In this document: one piece after another, positions 1 through 9,212 of the stretch | How the letters are laid out: every line of letters begins with the position of its first letter | Numbering within the stretch: position 1 is the first letter of the stretch | Assembly: GCF_039541915.1 (NCBI RefSeq) | Contig: NZ_BAABHD010000012.1 | Span: forward strand, 62,001-126,000 | From: Nibrella saemangeumensis | GTDB lineage: Bacteria; Bacteroidota; Bacteroidia; Cytophagales; Spirosomataceae | DNA length: 64,000 bases | Reading direction: 5' to 3' | Position numbers and translations under genes: made by a program | Notes under the pieces: generated by a model | Seen by the model: only the letters and a program-made list of their open reading frames with translations | The model's database searches: none | What the model was told of the DNA's origin: nothing

Positions 1-1894
1 TGACAATGACCAGCTTAGCGCCAATTTCTTTGACTGCCAGTTCAACGCTGCCTACGATGTCCGGGTTGATGATGTTACCGGCAATCCGAATGATCAGCAA
101 ATCGCCGATGCCCGCATCAAACACCAGCTCGGGTGACGTCCGGGAGTCGATGCAGGCAATAATCACCGCTATTGGGTTTTGCTCCGCCGAGGTGGCGTTT
201 ACCTGGTGCGGAAAATACTTGTCATGGTGCTCACCCCTTATAAACCGGTCGTTACCCGCTCTTAAAAAATCGAGAATGCCAGCGGGTGAAAGATTTTGCT
301 GGACGTCCTGGTCCAGTACATTCACAAACTGAACGCTATCGTCTGAAACAAAGTGTACGTAATCGGATAGCTCGTATTTTTCTTTTAAGCCAATGATATT
401 TAATTGAATAGCGCGTTGGGGCGCTACCGCTGTTTTAAAATCATCGATCACCTCCAGCACATCGCCATCGATAAAACTGGAGCGGGTTGCATTGATAACG
501 ACTTTCGAACCGGGAGGAATACTCCACAAGGTATCTTTCACCGATGCTTTGTTTAAAAACGACACCTCATCGGATAAGTCGATCTTTATCACTTCCCCAA
601 TATGCAGAGTAGCCGTATTTAGTTTGAAGGGATTGCGATAATTACTGCGCAACAGGTAAAAAATGCTGACCGCGAACCCTATCAGGATTCCGATCAGTAG
701 GTCAGTAAAAACAATAGCCACAATGGTGACCAGGAAAGGAATGAATTGGCGCAGGCCTTTTCGGTACATCTCCTTAAACACAGCAACTTTGGTTAGTTTG
801 TAGCCTGTTAGTAACAGGATAGCGGCTAACGACGCCAACGGAATCAGGTTCAGCAATTGGCTCAGCATCAGCACACTGACCAGCATGAATACACCATGCA
901 AAATGGCGGAAAGCTTGGTAGCGTTTCCTGCCTGAATATTTACCGAACTCCGAACCACAACCGATGTTATCGGAATGCCGCCGAATAAACCCGCAACCAT
1001 ATTGCCTATACCCTGAGCGACCAATTCCCGGTTGGGAGGAGATTCCCGTTTCAAAGGGTCCAGGTTGTCTACAGCCTCGATGTTGAGCAACGTTTCCAGG
1101 GAAGCGACGGCGGCAATAGTAGCGCCCACAAGCCAGACCTGGTAGTTACCCAAAGAGGCAAGCGCCGGCCAGTAGAAATAAGCGGCAAGATTGCTGGTAT
1201 CAATGGGGGGCAGATTCACCATCTGCAAAGTTCCCACACATAAATAAGGTATATAGTTGCAAAAGAACTGATCCAACCCCACGCCTAGCATGACAACGAA
1301 TAAGGATGAGGGAATGTATTTGAATTTCTTTAACGGTGTTTTGTCCCACAGCAATAATACCACCAGAGAGACAATACTGATTACGACGGCTCCTGGTGTG
1401 ATAAATTCCCACATTTTAATGAGCACAGAGAAGGTATTTTCACCATCAGGCTGTATAAACGAAAAGTCATCCTGTGGGTCCTTATCATAACCAAAAGCGT
1501 GCGGTATTTGCTTAAGGATCAATATAATACCAATTGCTGCCAGTAATCCTTTAATGACATTGGTAGGAATGTAGTTAGCCACAAAGCCTGCTTTTAGCAA
1601 GCCCATAATAAGCTGGAGACCTCCCGCAATCAGCACGGCGGTCAGAAATACCTCAAAATTGTTTAGCTGGAGAATGGCCGACAAGACTACGGCCGATAAT
1701 CCGGCTGCAGGTCCACTCACACTCGTTTGCGAACTGCTTAGCGAACCGACTATGATACCTCCTATAATTCCGGATATTACGCCTGACAATAATGGCGCAC
1801 CGGAAGCCAGTGCTACGCCTAAACAGAGCGGCAGTGCCACTAAGAACACGACTATGCTGGCCGGAATATCTTTTGATAATTGTAAACTTGTCAT
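1..1894 (-). CDS. SulP-family anion transporter fused to beta-carbonic anhydrase (partial, 3' end cut)
   Basis: About 631 codons are visible and the reading frame runs off the left edge. The first two thirds is a SulP transporter: many hydrophobic helices, an early LPLCLGVALASGAP segment and a GPAAGLSAVVL segment. A short STAS-like stretch follows (about residues 440-530). The last ~90 visible residues are a beta-carbonic anhydrase with the CIDSR zinc-ligand motif. The second ligand motif (HxxC) would lie just beyond the edge. SulP-carbonic anhydrase fusions are known in bacteria and are thought to couple bicarbonate transport with CO2/HCO3- interconversion at the inner membrane; the substrate here is inferred. 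The start is the ATG whose complement is at 1892-1894, which gives a short cytoplasmic N-terminus before the first helix. Confidence 0.9.
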   Translation of the reverse strand, partial: MTSLQLSKDIPASIVVFLVALPLCLGVALASGAPLLSGVISGIIGGIIVGSLSSSQTSVSGPAAGLSAVVLSAILQLNNFEVFLTAVLIAGGLQLIMGLLKAGFVANYIPTNVIKGLLAAIGIILILKQIPHAFGYDKDPQDDFSFIQPDGENTFSVLIKMWEFITPGAVVISIVSLVVLLLWDKTPLKKFKYIPSSLFVVMLGVGLDQFFCNYIPYLCVGTLQMVNLPPIDTSNLAAYFYWPALASLGNYQVWLVGATIAAVASLETLLNIEAVDNLDPLKRESPPNRELVAQGIGNMVAGLFGGIPITSVVVRSSVNIQAGNATKLSAILHGVFMLVSVLMLSQLLNLIPLASLAAILLLTGYKLTKVAVFKEMYRKGLRQFIPFLVTIVAIVFTDLLIGILIGFAVSIFYLLRSNYRNPFKLNTATLHIGEVIKIDLSDEVSFLNKASVKDTLWSIPPGSKVVINATRSSFIDGDVLEVIDDFKTAVAPQRAIQLNIIGLKEKYELSDYVHFVSDDSVQFVNVLDQDVQQNLSPAGILDFLRAGNDRFIRGEHHDKYFPHQVNATSAEQNPIAVIIACIDSRTSPELVFDAGIGDLLIIRIAGNIINPDIVGSVELAVKEIGAKLVIV

Positions 1895-2262
1895 GTAACG
1901 ATAAAATGAATTCAGGCGCACAGGATTTTACTGCACCCATGGAACGTTTCTGATTTATATCAGACCGGTATATGCTGGTTTCCTGCGGATAACATTACGG
2001 CTTATTAGCGCCAGCGAGGTATTCATTGAAGCTTTATCTAGAACGGCAAATACAGGAATGAGAAAGAAAATCTGCCGGACCGGAAAAAAAACAGATGTGT
2101 AATCAGGTTTGTAAACCTTCTTCGACAACGCACCTGAGCTGTCTCAATTCAAATTATACGGTGATGTCCGCATATAGTTGTCCTTGTACAACACCGTATT
2201 AAGGTATTAGTTTAAATACCGGTAGCCGGCTCATTGAGGAGAAGTGCTCGCTGAGGAGAAAG
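1895..2262. other. Intergenic region upstream of the SulP gene
   Basis: About 370 bases between the SulP start and the stop of the upstream TPR gene, which is on the same strand. I see no convincing ORF, RNA gene or strong hairpin. It presumably holds the SulP promoter, but no exact TAnnTTTG box was found on the minus strand. Confidence 0.5.
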
Positions 2263-2817
2263 TTAGTTACTTTGAAACTCTTTTGTCGTAAATGGCGGTT
2301 GGGTCAGCAGGTATGCTGAGTTTTCGTCACCAAGCAGAACAGCCCGGCGGAGGTCGTTTTCGGCCTGGGGCATCTGACGGAGTTTAAGCCGGGAAATAGC
2401 CCGCCAACGGTAGGCATCGGGCTTTTCGTCGCGGAAGTACCAGACAGCCTTATCAAACTCCCGGAAAGCATCGGTATATTGGTCAACCTTATAAAAGGCT
2501 ATGCCCCGGTCGAGGTAACAGTCCGCCTGTGTATTATCAATGCTGATAGACTGGGTGAAGTCGTAAATAGCGGAGTAAAAATTCTCCTGCTCCAGCTGGC
2601 ATTTACCCCGATAGGCATACGCCACGGCTGATTTGGGATACTGCTTTACCGCATCATTAAAATACGTGAATGCATCGGTGAAGTTGCGGGCCTGTACGAG
2701 CCGGATACCCCGTTGAAATCGCTTACGGTCCTTATCAGAAGGCGTATCATGGTCAGTAATGAAATACCGGATGGCCAGGTAGATCGTAAATAACAGCACC
2801 AACAGCGAAACTTCCAT
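2263..2817 (-). CDS. TPR-repeat protein with N-terminal membrane anchor
   Basis: The protein has 184 residues. Residues 1-20 form one hydrophobic helix with no lipobox or clear cleavage site, so a membrane anchor is likely. Residues ~33-165 carry three to four tetratricopeptide repeats (for example FTDAFTYFNDAVKQYPKSAV, then AIYDFTQSISIDNTQADCYL, then DAFREFDKAVWYFRDEKPDA). TPR domains are protein-interaction scaffolds; no partner can be named. The gene stands alone, upstream of and in the same direction as the SulP gene but separated from it by ~370 bases. Confidence 0.8.
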   Translation of the reverse strand: MEVSLLVLLFTIYLAIRYFITDHDTPSDKDRKRFQRGIRLVQARNFTDAFTYFNDAVKQYPKSAVAYAYRGKCQLEQENFYSAIYDFTQSISIDNTQADCYLDRGIAFYKVDQYTDAFREFDKAVWYFRDEKPDAYRWRAISRLKLRQMPQAENDLRRAVLLGDENSAYLLTQPPFTTKEFQSN

Positions 2818-2887
2818 AACTCGGTGTGGCTTCTTTTTAAAGGCTTACTAAGTTACAAACTGCCTCAGGTTTAGACAAACCTGACTG

Positions 2888-3238
2888 TCAAATTAATTGC
2901 TCCCGAACGGCTTTGGGGAGGCTTTTTCTGACTAATGCATACGAATCGTCGATCCACTCCCGCAGCAGGCTCCCTTTTACACGTCCATCCGCTACTACGG
3001 TATTCCAGTGGGTTTTATTCATGTGATAACCCGGCCGTACAGCCTCAAATTCCTCTCGAAGCTGTACGGCTTTTTCAGGGTCACATTTAAGATTTATATG
3101 CAACGGCTGGTTGTCGAGACCGGCTAAGGCAAATACCTTACCACCGACTTTGAACACCAGCGTTTCTTCACCAAACGGAAACGATTCGGTTACGCCTGGT
3201 TTACTCAGGCAGTACTCACGCAGCGTTTCAATATTCAT
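2888..3238 (-). CDS. MmcQ/YjbR family (DUF419) protein
   Basis: The protein has 116 residues and spans the whole family length. Typical elements are an N-terminal helix ending in KPGVTESFPFGEETLVFKVG, the LHINLKCDPEKA strand, the GYHMNKTHWNTV segment, and a C-terminal helix with DDSYALVRKSLPK. The family has a CyaY-like fold and has been suggested to bind DNA, but no reaction is established. An upstream in-frame start would add 13 residues unlike the family, so the internal ATG at 3238 was chosen. It begins 4 bases after the stop of the small membrane protein gene at 3243-3425, so the two are likely co-transcribed. Confidence 0.85.
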   Translation of the reverse strand: MNIETLREYCLSKPGVTESFPFGEETLVFKVGGKVFALAGLDNQPLHINLKCDPEKAVQLREEFEAVRPGYHMNKTHWNTVVADGRVKGSLLREWIDDSYALVRKSLPKAVREQLI

Positions 3239-3242
3239 CTGA

Positions 3243-3425
3243 TTAAATATGTCTGATGATGTATACCAGTATGGCAATCAGAAACATAACGATGGAGATC
3301 CGGTTAATACCATGCATCATCCGCAAGTTTACGCTGGTGGGGTGATTTGGATCCGGCTTGCGGAAAACACGAATAAAATACCGAAACACCTCACCCAGTT
3401 TGAAATATCCTGCAATCCGGCTCAT
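3243..3425 (-). CDS. Small membrane protein, DUF6728-like
   Basis: A 60-residue protein with a polar, basic N-terminal half (LGEVFRYFIRVFRKPDPNHP, then SVNLRMMHGINRIS) and one C-terminal transmembrane helix (about residues 44-58). The arrangement matches a short conserved Cytophagales family that I recall as DUF6728; the name is from memory and less certain than the gene call. It is the first gene of a probable two-gene unit with the MmcQ-like gene. No function is known. Confidence 0.65.
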   Translation of the reverse strand: MSRIAGYFKLGEVFRYFIRVFRKPDPNHPTSVNLRMMHGINRISIVMFLIAILVYIIRHI

Positions 3426-3528
3426 TTTGAAAGATTGTTTACGTGATACGAAATTAGGTTGGCTGAATTAGTCAAGGGTTTGTTGAAAAACATTGTTTTG
3501 CCTTAGCCCTGAATTTTAAGCTGAATAC

Positions 3529-5547
3529 TTAGCCGGCGCGTTCAAGGCTTTCCGGTTCAAGCCACCGGCCGTCTTCCCGAATCAATCCGATGAGTTCGTC
3601 GACGGCCCGATCTGCGGCTACGGATTTCTTTACGACCTGCTGACCCCGGTACAGCGCGATCTTGTCCCGCCCGATGCCTACGTATCCGTAATCGGCATCC
3701 GCCATTTCGCCGGGGCCGTTGACAATGCAACCCATGATACCAATTTTGACTCCTTTCAGGTGGTCTGTCCGTTTCCGGATCATCGCGGTGGTTTCCTGTA
3801 GGTCGAAAAGAGTCCGGCCGCAGGAAGGGCAGGAGATATACTCGGTCTTTGTGATGCGGGTACGGGCGGCCTGCAAAATGCCAAACGCCAGCGCATTGAG
3901 CCGCGACAGGGCCGCCGGTTCGTTTGCTTCCGAAGCCGAAAGCATGACGCCATCGCCCAGACCGTCGACAAGCAGCCCCCCCAGGTCCGTCGCTGCATAC
4001 AGTGGCAGATCTTCTGCCGGAACCCCCGGGTAACTTTGCTGCACCACGACCGGAGCGGTAATTCCCTGATTGATTAACTCAACAAACAGTCGGCGTAGTT
4101 CCGGCATCGCGTGTGAATTATCCGTGTGTGCCAGCAGCACAACCGTTGAATCAGAACGAAGGCGATGTAGCAACCCGGTGGTCAGGTCAGCCAGGGCGAC
4201 ACGTACAAAATTCAGGCTAGTATGCAACGGAACGCCCTCGCCGACTGCCTGTAGATACTGGCTCGCCTGGAGCAAAGGAGAGGTATTGGGCTGATCCGCA
4301 TGCGTCCGCCACACCGGGTAATCAAGCACTTCTTTCAGGCCGTTGGGGAGCATGAAACCGGCAGGCCGGGATCCGGTGTAGAGGTAATCGGCCCCGAGAT
4401 CATTCATGCGCCACTTATCCGGCAGGGGCAGGTAAAAATGACCAATCGGCTTCAGTACCTCATGCCCCGTTACGGGTACCTGACTGAAATCGGCAATAAC
4501 GCGGGGAACGTTGCTGCCGCCGAAGTTTACTACCTCATGCGTTGTCCGCCGGTGGTACTGAAACGGGTCAATCGGGTAATTTGTTACCGGGGGAATAAAC
4601 GCGTGGCTGGGCCGGTTGGTATACCGGTCAATCAGCGCTCTGGCTACGGGGGCTTCCCGTTCGGGTTCTTCCGTCAGCGACACCCGAACGGTGTCGCCAA
4701 TCCCGTCTTCCAGCAGCGTTCCAATACCCACCGCCGATTTAATGCGCCCATCTTCGGCTTCACCGGCTTCGGTAACGCCCAGATGAAGCGGGTACGGCTT
4801 CAGGCCTTCTTCGTCGAGCCGCTGCACCAGAAGTCGATAGGCTTGCACCATCACCTGCGGATTGCTCGACTTCATCGACAACACGATGTTGTAGTATTGC
4901 TCATCCTCGCAAATCCGCAGAAACTCTAAAGCCGACTCCACCATACCCACCGGGGTATCGCCGTAGCGGCTCAGAATGCGGTCAGAGAGGGAGCCGTGGT
5001 TGGTCCCGATCCGCATCGCCGTACCGTATTCTTTGCAAATACGCACCAGCGGCAGAAATTTATCGCGGATGCGCTCCAGCTCGGCTGCGTATGAGGCATC
5101 GGTATAGTCAATATGCTCAAACCGCTTGCGATCGGCGTAGTTACCGGGATTGATACGTACCTTTTCAACGATACGGGCAGCCAGTTCGGCGGCATTCGGG
5201 GTAAAGTGAATATCGGCAATCAAGGGCGTTGTATACCCCCGTGCCCGCAGTTCTTTCCGAATGTTATCCAGATTTTGAGCTTCTTTTACACTGGGAGCCG
5301 TTATGCGGACGTACTCACAGCCTGCCTCGATCATCCGGATCGTTTGCTCAACCGAGCCGGCTGTGTCCATGGTATCCACCGTAGTCATGGATTGAACCCG
5401 GATTGGAAACTCCGAACCCAGCGGAACCCCATCTATGTTGACGGTAATGGTTTTTCGTCGGGTGTATTCGGTCAGGGAAGGCGTATAGAGAACTGGTTTT
5501 CCGGACAAGGTGGTCGCGGTGGGAGTCGTCTGAACAGAATCAAGCAT
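3529..5547 (-). CDS. ispG: 4-hydroxy-3-methylbut-2-enyl diphosphate synthase, large-insert form
   Basis: This 672-residue enzyme converts MEcPP to HMBPP in the MEP isoprenoid pathway. The N-terminal TIM barrel includes IRVQSMTTVDTMDT, ADIHFTPNAAELAARIVEKV, INPGNYADRKRF and GTNHGSLSDRIL. The C-terminal iron-sulfur domain has CPSCGRTLFDLQ (about residue 570) and GIMGCIVNGPGEM (about residue 605), giving the three cysteines and the glutamate that bind the 4Fe-4S cluster. Between them lies an insert of roughly 250 residues, which is usual for Bacteroidota, Chlamydiae and plants but absent from the ~370-residue E. coli form. A longer frame begins at 5589; the ATG at 5547 was chosen because the preceding residues have no family resemblance. 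Confidence 0.97.
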   Translation of the reverse strand: MLDSVQTTPTATTLSGKPVLYTPSLTEYTRRKTITVNIDGVPLGSEFPIRVQSMTTVDTMDTAGSVEQTIRMIEAGCEYVRITAPSVKEAQNLDNIRKELRARGYTTPLIADIHFTPNAAELAARIVEKVRINPGNYADRKRFEHIDYTDASYAAELERIRDKFLPLVRICKEYGTAMRIGTNHGSLSDRILSRYGDTPVGMVESALEFLRICEDEQYYNIVLSMKSSNPQVMVQAYRLLVQRLDEEGLKPYPLHLGVTEAGEAEDGRIKSAVGIGTLLEDGIGDTVRVSLTEEPEREAPVARALIDRYTNRPSHAFIPPVTNYPIDPFQYHRRTTHEVVNFGGSNVPRVIADFSQVPVTGHEVLKPIGHFYLPLPDKWRMNDLGADYLYTGSRPAGFMLPNGLKEVLDYPVWRTHADQPNTSPLLQASQYLQAVGEGVPLHTSLNFVRVALADLTTGLLHRLRSDSTVVLLAHTDNSHAMPELRRLFVELINQGITAPVVVQQSYPGVPAEDLPLYAATDLGGLLVDGLGDGVMLSASEANEPAALSRLNALAFGILQAARTRITKTEYISCPSCGRTLFDLQETTAMIRKRTDHLKGVKIGIMGCIVNGPGEMADADYGYVGIGRDKIALYRGQQVVKKSVAADRAVDELIGLIREDGRWLEPESLERAG

Positions 5548-5616
5548 ACGGTTGTCAGGATGACGAATTAACCCGGCAAATGTACACAAAATACCGGGTT
5601 CGGCATCTATCAGTAC

Positions 5617-5656
5617 AACCCTGTTTTCGGCGGAAATGTTCGCCGAAAACAGGGTT
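5617..5656. repeat. Perfect 16-bp inverted repeat between divergent genes
   Basis: Arms at 5617-5632 and 5641-5656 (AACCCTGTTTTCGGCG and its complement) flank an 8-base loop. It lies between the divergent ispG and DUF3500 genes, where no transcript is expected to end, so it may be an operator or a dispersed element rather than a terminator. No T-tract follows on either strand. Confidence 0.8.
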
Positions 5657-5746
5657 CTTCAACGCCAAAAATTCCGCCGGATTATGCAGCGCTATAGCTG
5701 AATATCAGTTACCTTAGCACTCGTTTTTCTGAACCCTTCTCATTTT

Positions 5747-6826
5747 ATGAAATCAGTTACACGCGCACTTTTACTGGCATTCGTTGTCCTCACATCCAGC
5801 GTGGCCGTCGCCCAGAACCTGGCAGCCGAAGCGGTGAAAAAGCAGGTGATCCAGTTTGTGCAGGAGTTACGCCCCGACCAGCGGGCGCGGGCCCTCAGAA
5901 CCTTTAGCGACTCTGCCCGCACCCGATGGAATAATTTACCGGTTGGTCTGGCTGCGCGGTCTGGGATCAGCCTGGGCAATCTGACCATCAACCAGCGAAA
6001 ACAGCTTCACCGCATTCTATCGGCCGCCTTAAGCTCACAGGGCTATCTGAAGGCCACGGGTATTATGCACCTTGATAACCTCCTGAATCAATACTACGAC
6101 ACGCTGCTGGTCCGGAAGGAAATCAACGAAACGATGCACAAACGAATGCGGGACCTGAAATGGGAGCACCAGAATTTCTTTACTGCCATTTTTGGTGACC
6201 CGGCGGGCCAGCAACCCTGGGCGCTTAAACTGGAGGGGCACCACCTGTCACTGAACCTGACATTTACCGGCAACCAGCTTGCCGTAACCCCCATGTTTTT
6301 GGGCACCGACCCTGCCGAATACGGAATTTCATCCTACGCCGGCTGGCGCGTGTTAGGGCAGGAGGAAGACTACGGCATTATGCTGATCAATGCCCTCTCC
6401 GCCGACCAGAAGAAAGTGGCAACGATGAGTACAGCCGTGCCCGGTGATATTATCACTGCAGCCAACAGCAACAAGCGGCTGATCGACTACTGGGGCCTGA
6501 AAGCCTCAGCGATGACACCCGAGCAGAAGAAACTGCTGCAGTTCATTGTGCATGAGTATGTCCATAACCTGGACAGGGATAAGGCCGATGTCGAATACGA
6601 AAAGATCAGCAAAGCTGGCTGGGATAACGTTTATTTCGGATGGATCGGCAGCTACCAGGAAACCGAGCGCCATTATTTTGTCATCAATGGCCCCACATTC
6701 CTAATAGAATTCGACAACAGCGGCTTTGGAAACCAGGCGAACCACATCCATACCATCTGGCGCGAAAAAGGCAACGACTTTGGCGACGACGTGCTCAGAG
6801 ACCATTACCAGTCACACAAGCATTAA
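5747..6826 (+). CDS. Secreted DUF3500 family protein
   Basis: The protein has 359 residues with a signal peptide (residues 1-22, cleaved near VAVAQ-N). The mature part matches DUF3500: LRPDQRARALRTFSDSAR and WNNLPVG near the start, GDPAGQQPWALKLEGHHLSL in the middle with histidines typical of the family, and FVHEYVHNLD-like spacing (FIVHEYVHN) near residue 265. The family is widespread but biochemically uncharacterised. Export to the periplasm or beyond is inferred from the signal peptide. Its stop codon overlaps that of the convergent sugar kinase gene: the four bases TTAA at 6823-6826 carry both stops. Confidence 0.88.
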   Translation: MKSVTRALLLAFVVLTSSVAVAQNLAAEAVKKQVIQFVQELRPDQRARALRTFSDSARTRWNNLPVGLAARSGISLGNLTINQRKQLHRILSAALSSQGYLKATGIMHLDNLLNQYYDTLLVRKEINETMHKRMRDLKWEHQNFFTAIFGDPAGQQPWALKLEGHHLSLNLTFTGNQLAVTPMFLGTDPAEYGISSYAGWRVLGQEEDYGIMLINALSADQKKVATMSTAVPGDIITAANSNKRLIDYWGLKASAMTPEQKKLLQFIVHEYVHNLDRDKADVEYEKISKAGWDNVYFGWIGSYQETERHYFVINGPTFLIEFDNSGFGNQANHIHTIWREKGNDFGDDVLRDHYQSHKH

Positions 6827-7896
6827 CTCTTTTCAACCCGCGTTCCCTCATCGACCTGAATAATGTATGCCTGACCGCCTTCCCGTTCAATGGCTTCGGC
6901 AACGGTCTCCGCATGGTCGGGAGCGTAAGCAAACATGCAGCCACCTCCGCCGGAACCGTTGATCTTACCGCCCAGGGCGCCGGCTTTCAGGGCAGCTTCT
7001 AGCATTCGGTCTATTTTGGGCGTCGAGATCCGCTGGGCAGCGCGCAGGTTTTCCTGATGGTCACTCAGGAGTCGGCCAAGCCGCTGGTGATCGAGCAAAG
7101 GAGTTTGCAAAACAGTTAAGGCTTCACGGAGGATATCCCGGTTAGCGAGCGTACCTTTCAGCAGAATATACTCGTCTTTGGTGAGCATATCCTTAAACTC
7201 ACCTACTTCTGTAATCTCAGAATTATGCAGTGAAAAGTTGTGATTAACACTGTTAACTTTGGTTAAAATGCTACCCATGCCATAGCGGACCCGACCCAGA
7301 ATACCGATGGTATCTTTGGGCTCAAGGGAGTCGCCCAGCACAAACGTACCGAGAGCTGGCTTTAGCTCCGTCAACTGAATGGAAGGAACCGATTCCAGGT
7401 AAATTACATTGCCAACGGCCGTCGAATAGTGGTCCATCATGCCGCCCGGCTCGCCAAACTCCAGTACCTCGGCTGCGTTGGCCCATTCGGCCAGTTGGGC
7501 CGGGGCTATCTCACGGGGCGAATCGGCCAGCCGGCTCAGGATATTCAGCCAGGTGACAATCAGAGCCGATGAACTCGACGTACCGGAGTTGATCGGAATT
7601 GTACCCCGAACGGTGGCTTCGATGCCTTCTGAAAAGGTGAAGCCCTTGCGCAGGAGCAGGTTTACCGAACTTTTGTAATAATCCCGTTCCTGCTGGTAGG
7701 AGAGTTGCTGACCGTTCAACGCAAACTGTTCAGCCTCGCCGATATCGGGCAAATGCAGGTGAATAACCTGCTGCCGAATACGCTTCGCTGTTATACTGAT
7801 GCGACAGGATATAGCTGCTGCAATGACGGGTAGTCCTAAATAATCCAAGTGTTCGCCAAACAGGCAGATACGGCCGGGTGTGGATGCGGTAATCAT
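6823..7896 (-). CDS. GHMP-family sugar kinase, galactokinase-like
   Basis: The protein has 357 residues. GHMP motif 1 is PGRICLFGEHLDYLG (residues 8-22), close to the galactokinase signature. Motif 2 is TIPINSGTSSSSALIVTW (the ATP-binding loop, about residue 100). Motif 3 is GKINGSGGGGCMFAYAP near the C-terminus. The fold and ATP-dependent phosphorylation of a small molecule are secure. The substrate is not: galactose, L-fucose, glucuronic acid and related sugars are possible. The gene lies directly downstream of a FucP/GluP-type sugar transporter on the same strand, which supports sugar uptake followed by phosphorylation. A heptad-based hairpin separates the two genes. Confidence 0.85.
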   Translation of the reverse strand: MITASTPGRICLFGEHLDYLGLPVIAAAISCRISITAKRIRQQVIHLHLPDIGEAEQFALNGQQLSYQQERDYYKSSVNLLLRKGFTFSEGIEATVRGTIPINSGTSSSSALIVTWLNILSRLADSPREIAPAQLAEWANAAEVLEFGEPGGMMDHYSTAVGNVIYLESVPSIQLTELKPALGTFVLGDSLEPKDTIGILGRVRYGMGSILTKVNSVNHNFSLHNSEITEVGEFKDMLTKDEYILLKGTLANRDILREALTVLQTPLLDHQRLGRLLSDHQENLRAAQRISTPKIDRMLEAALKAGALGGKINGSGGGGCMFAYAPDHAETVAEAIEREGGQAYIIQVDEGTRVEKS

Positions 7897-7902
7897 ACGT
7901 TT

Positions 7903-7979
7903 CAGGGTTCAGGTTTCAAGTCTCAGGTGTCAGGTTTGGCGGAAGGTAAATCTCAAACTTGACACCTTAAACTTGAAAC
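7903..7979. repeat. Heptad-based intergenic inverted repeat (TCAGGTT/TCAAGTT type)
   Basis: Arms at 7913-7937 and 7955-7979 match at 22 of 25 positions. The left side reads as 7-base units: TTCAGGG, TTCAGGT, TTCAAGT, CTCAGGT, GTCAGGT. It sits between the transporter stop (7989) and the kinase start (7896), so it would be inside the transcript if the two genes are co-transcribed. Confidence 0.85.
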
Positions 7980-7988
7980 ATTAACGGT

Positions 7989-9212
7989 TTACCAACTCGT
8001 CTTTTTGTGTCCGGCTACTGCGTAATACAAGATGTATGCGAAGAGGGGGAGGAGCAGGGCATAGGCGAGTTTGGGGCTGACGGCATCCGTCAGATAACCA
8101 TGCAGCAATGGTAAAAGTGCACCACCGGTAATACCCATGATGAGTAGTGCCGACCCGATTTTAGTAAAACGACCCAACCGGTTGAGGGCCAGCGGCCAGA
8201 CGGCCGGCCAGATGGGGGCATTGGCAAAGCCAAGCAGCGCTACGCACAAAACAGATGTAAATCCTGACGTGAGCAGGGCGGCTATGGTCAGCACAATACC
8301 CAGAATGGCTCCAAAAAGCAATGCATTCTGCTGGGAAATAAATTTGGGAATCAGGAAAATCCCTAAAATATACCCGGCTAGCATGCCGTAAAGGGTATAG
8401 GCCGTAAAATACTTAGCCTGTTCGTTACTGAAGCCGATCGCAGTTCCGTAGTTGATAATGGTATCCCCGGCAATTACCTCCGCACCAACATAGCAGAACA
8501 GGGCCAATACCCCCAATACAAGGTTTGGAAATTGCCAGACGCTGGTGTGGTGAGTAGCGGCCGCCGTATCTCCATCCTGTTCTTCAGAAACCTCCGGCAA
8601 ATTGGAGAAGCGGATCAGCAACGCCAGTACGGCCAGAATACCGGTCAGAATAAGGTACGGTGTTACCACTTTTTCGAGACTGGCCGAGCCCGCAGCCGCA
8701 TTGGCGCCGGTCAGCAGTAAGCCGCCGAAGATGAACTGGCTGATAATGCCGGCCAGTTTGTTGGCCACGCCCATCACGCTGATTCGCTGAGCGGCACTCT
8801 CACGGGGACCCAGGATCGTCACGTACGGATTGGACGCTGTTTGCAGGATGGTAAGGCCAATACCAATTAGAAAGAGCCCAACCAGGAACAAGGGATACGA
8901 GAGCGCATTGGCCGCCGGTACGAACACCAGAGTTCCCAGGGCCATAATGATCAGACCAAGAGACATCCCATTTTTGAACCCGGTAATTTTCAGGATCCGG
9001 GAGGACGGAATGGCCATGATCGTGTAGGAAATGAAAAAGGCAAAGGCAACCAGATTCGACTGGAACGTGCTGAGATTAAAAGCCTGCTTGAAAAAAGCGA
9101 TCAGGACGCTGTTTACCCAGGTAACAAAACCGAAGATGAAGAACAATGCCCCCACGATCAGGAGAGGGCCAATATAGTTTTGTGATTTTGCCGGTGCTTG
9201 CGTTGGTGTCAT
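7989..9212 (-). CDS. FucP/GluP-type sugar:H+ symporter (MFS)
   Basis: The protein has 407 residues with twelve predicted hydrophobic helices. The early segment FIFGFVTWVNSVLIAFFKQA and the GIGLTILQTASNPYVTILGP segment are typical of the fucose:H+ / glucose-galactose transporter group (FHS family) of the major facilitator superfamily. It probably imports a hexose or deoxyhexose across the inner membrane by proton symport. It is the first gene of a likely two-gene unit with the downstream GHMP kinase, which supports a shared sugar substrate. Fucose, galactose and glucose cannot be distinguished from the sequence alone. Confidence 0.9.
   Translation of the reverse strand: MTPTQAPAKSQNYIGPLLIVGALFFIFGFVTWVNSVLIAFFKQAFNLSTFQSNLVAFAFFISYTIMAIPSSRILKITGFKNGMSLGLIIMALGTLVFVPAANALSYPLFLVGLFLIGIGLTILQTASNPYVTILGPRESAAQRISVMGVANKLAGIISQFIFGGLLLTGANAAAGSASLEKVVTPYLILTGILAVLALLIRFSNLPEVSEEQDGDTAAATHHTSVWQFPNLVLGVLALFCYVGAEVIAGDTIINYGTAIGFSNEQAKYFTAYTLYGMLAGYILGIFLIPKFISQQNALLFGAILGIVLTIAALLTSGFTSVLCVALLGFANAPIWPAVWPLALNRLGRFTKIGSALLIMGITGGALLPLLHGYLTDAVSPKLAYALLLPLFAYILYYAVAGHKKTSW

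Noticed and set aside
4300..4929. A 209-codon open frame on the plus strand
   Set aside because: It is opposite the insert domain of ispG and has no recognisable domain or signal peptide.
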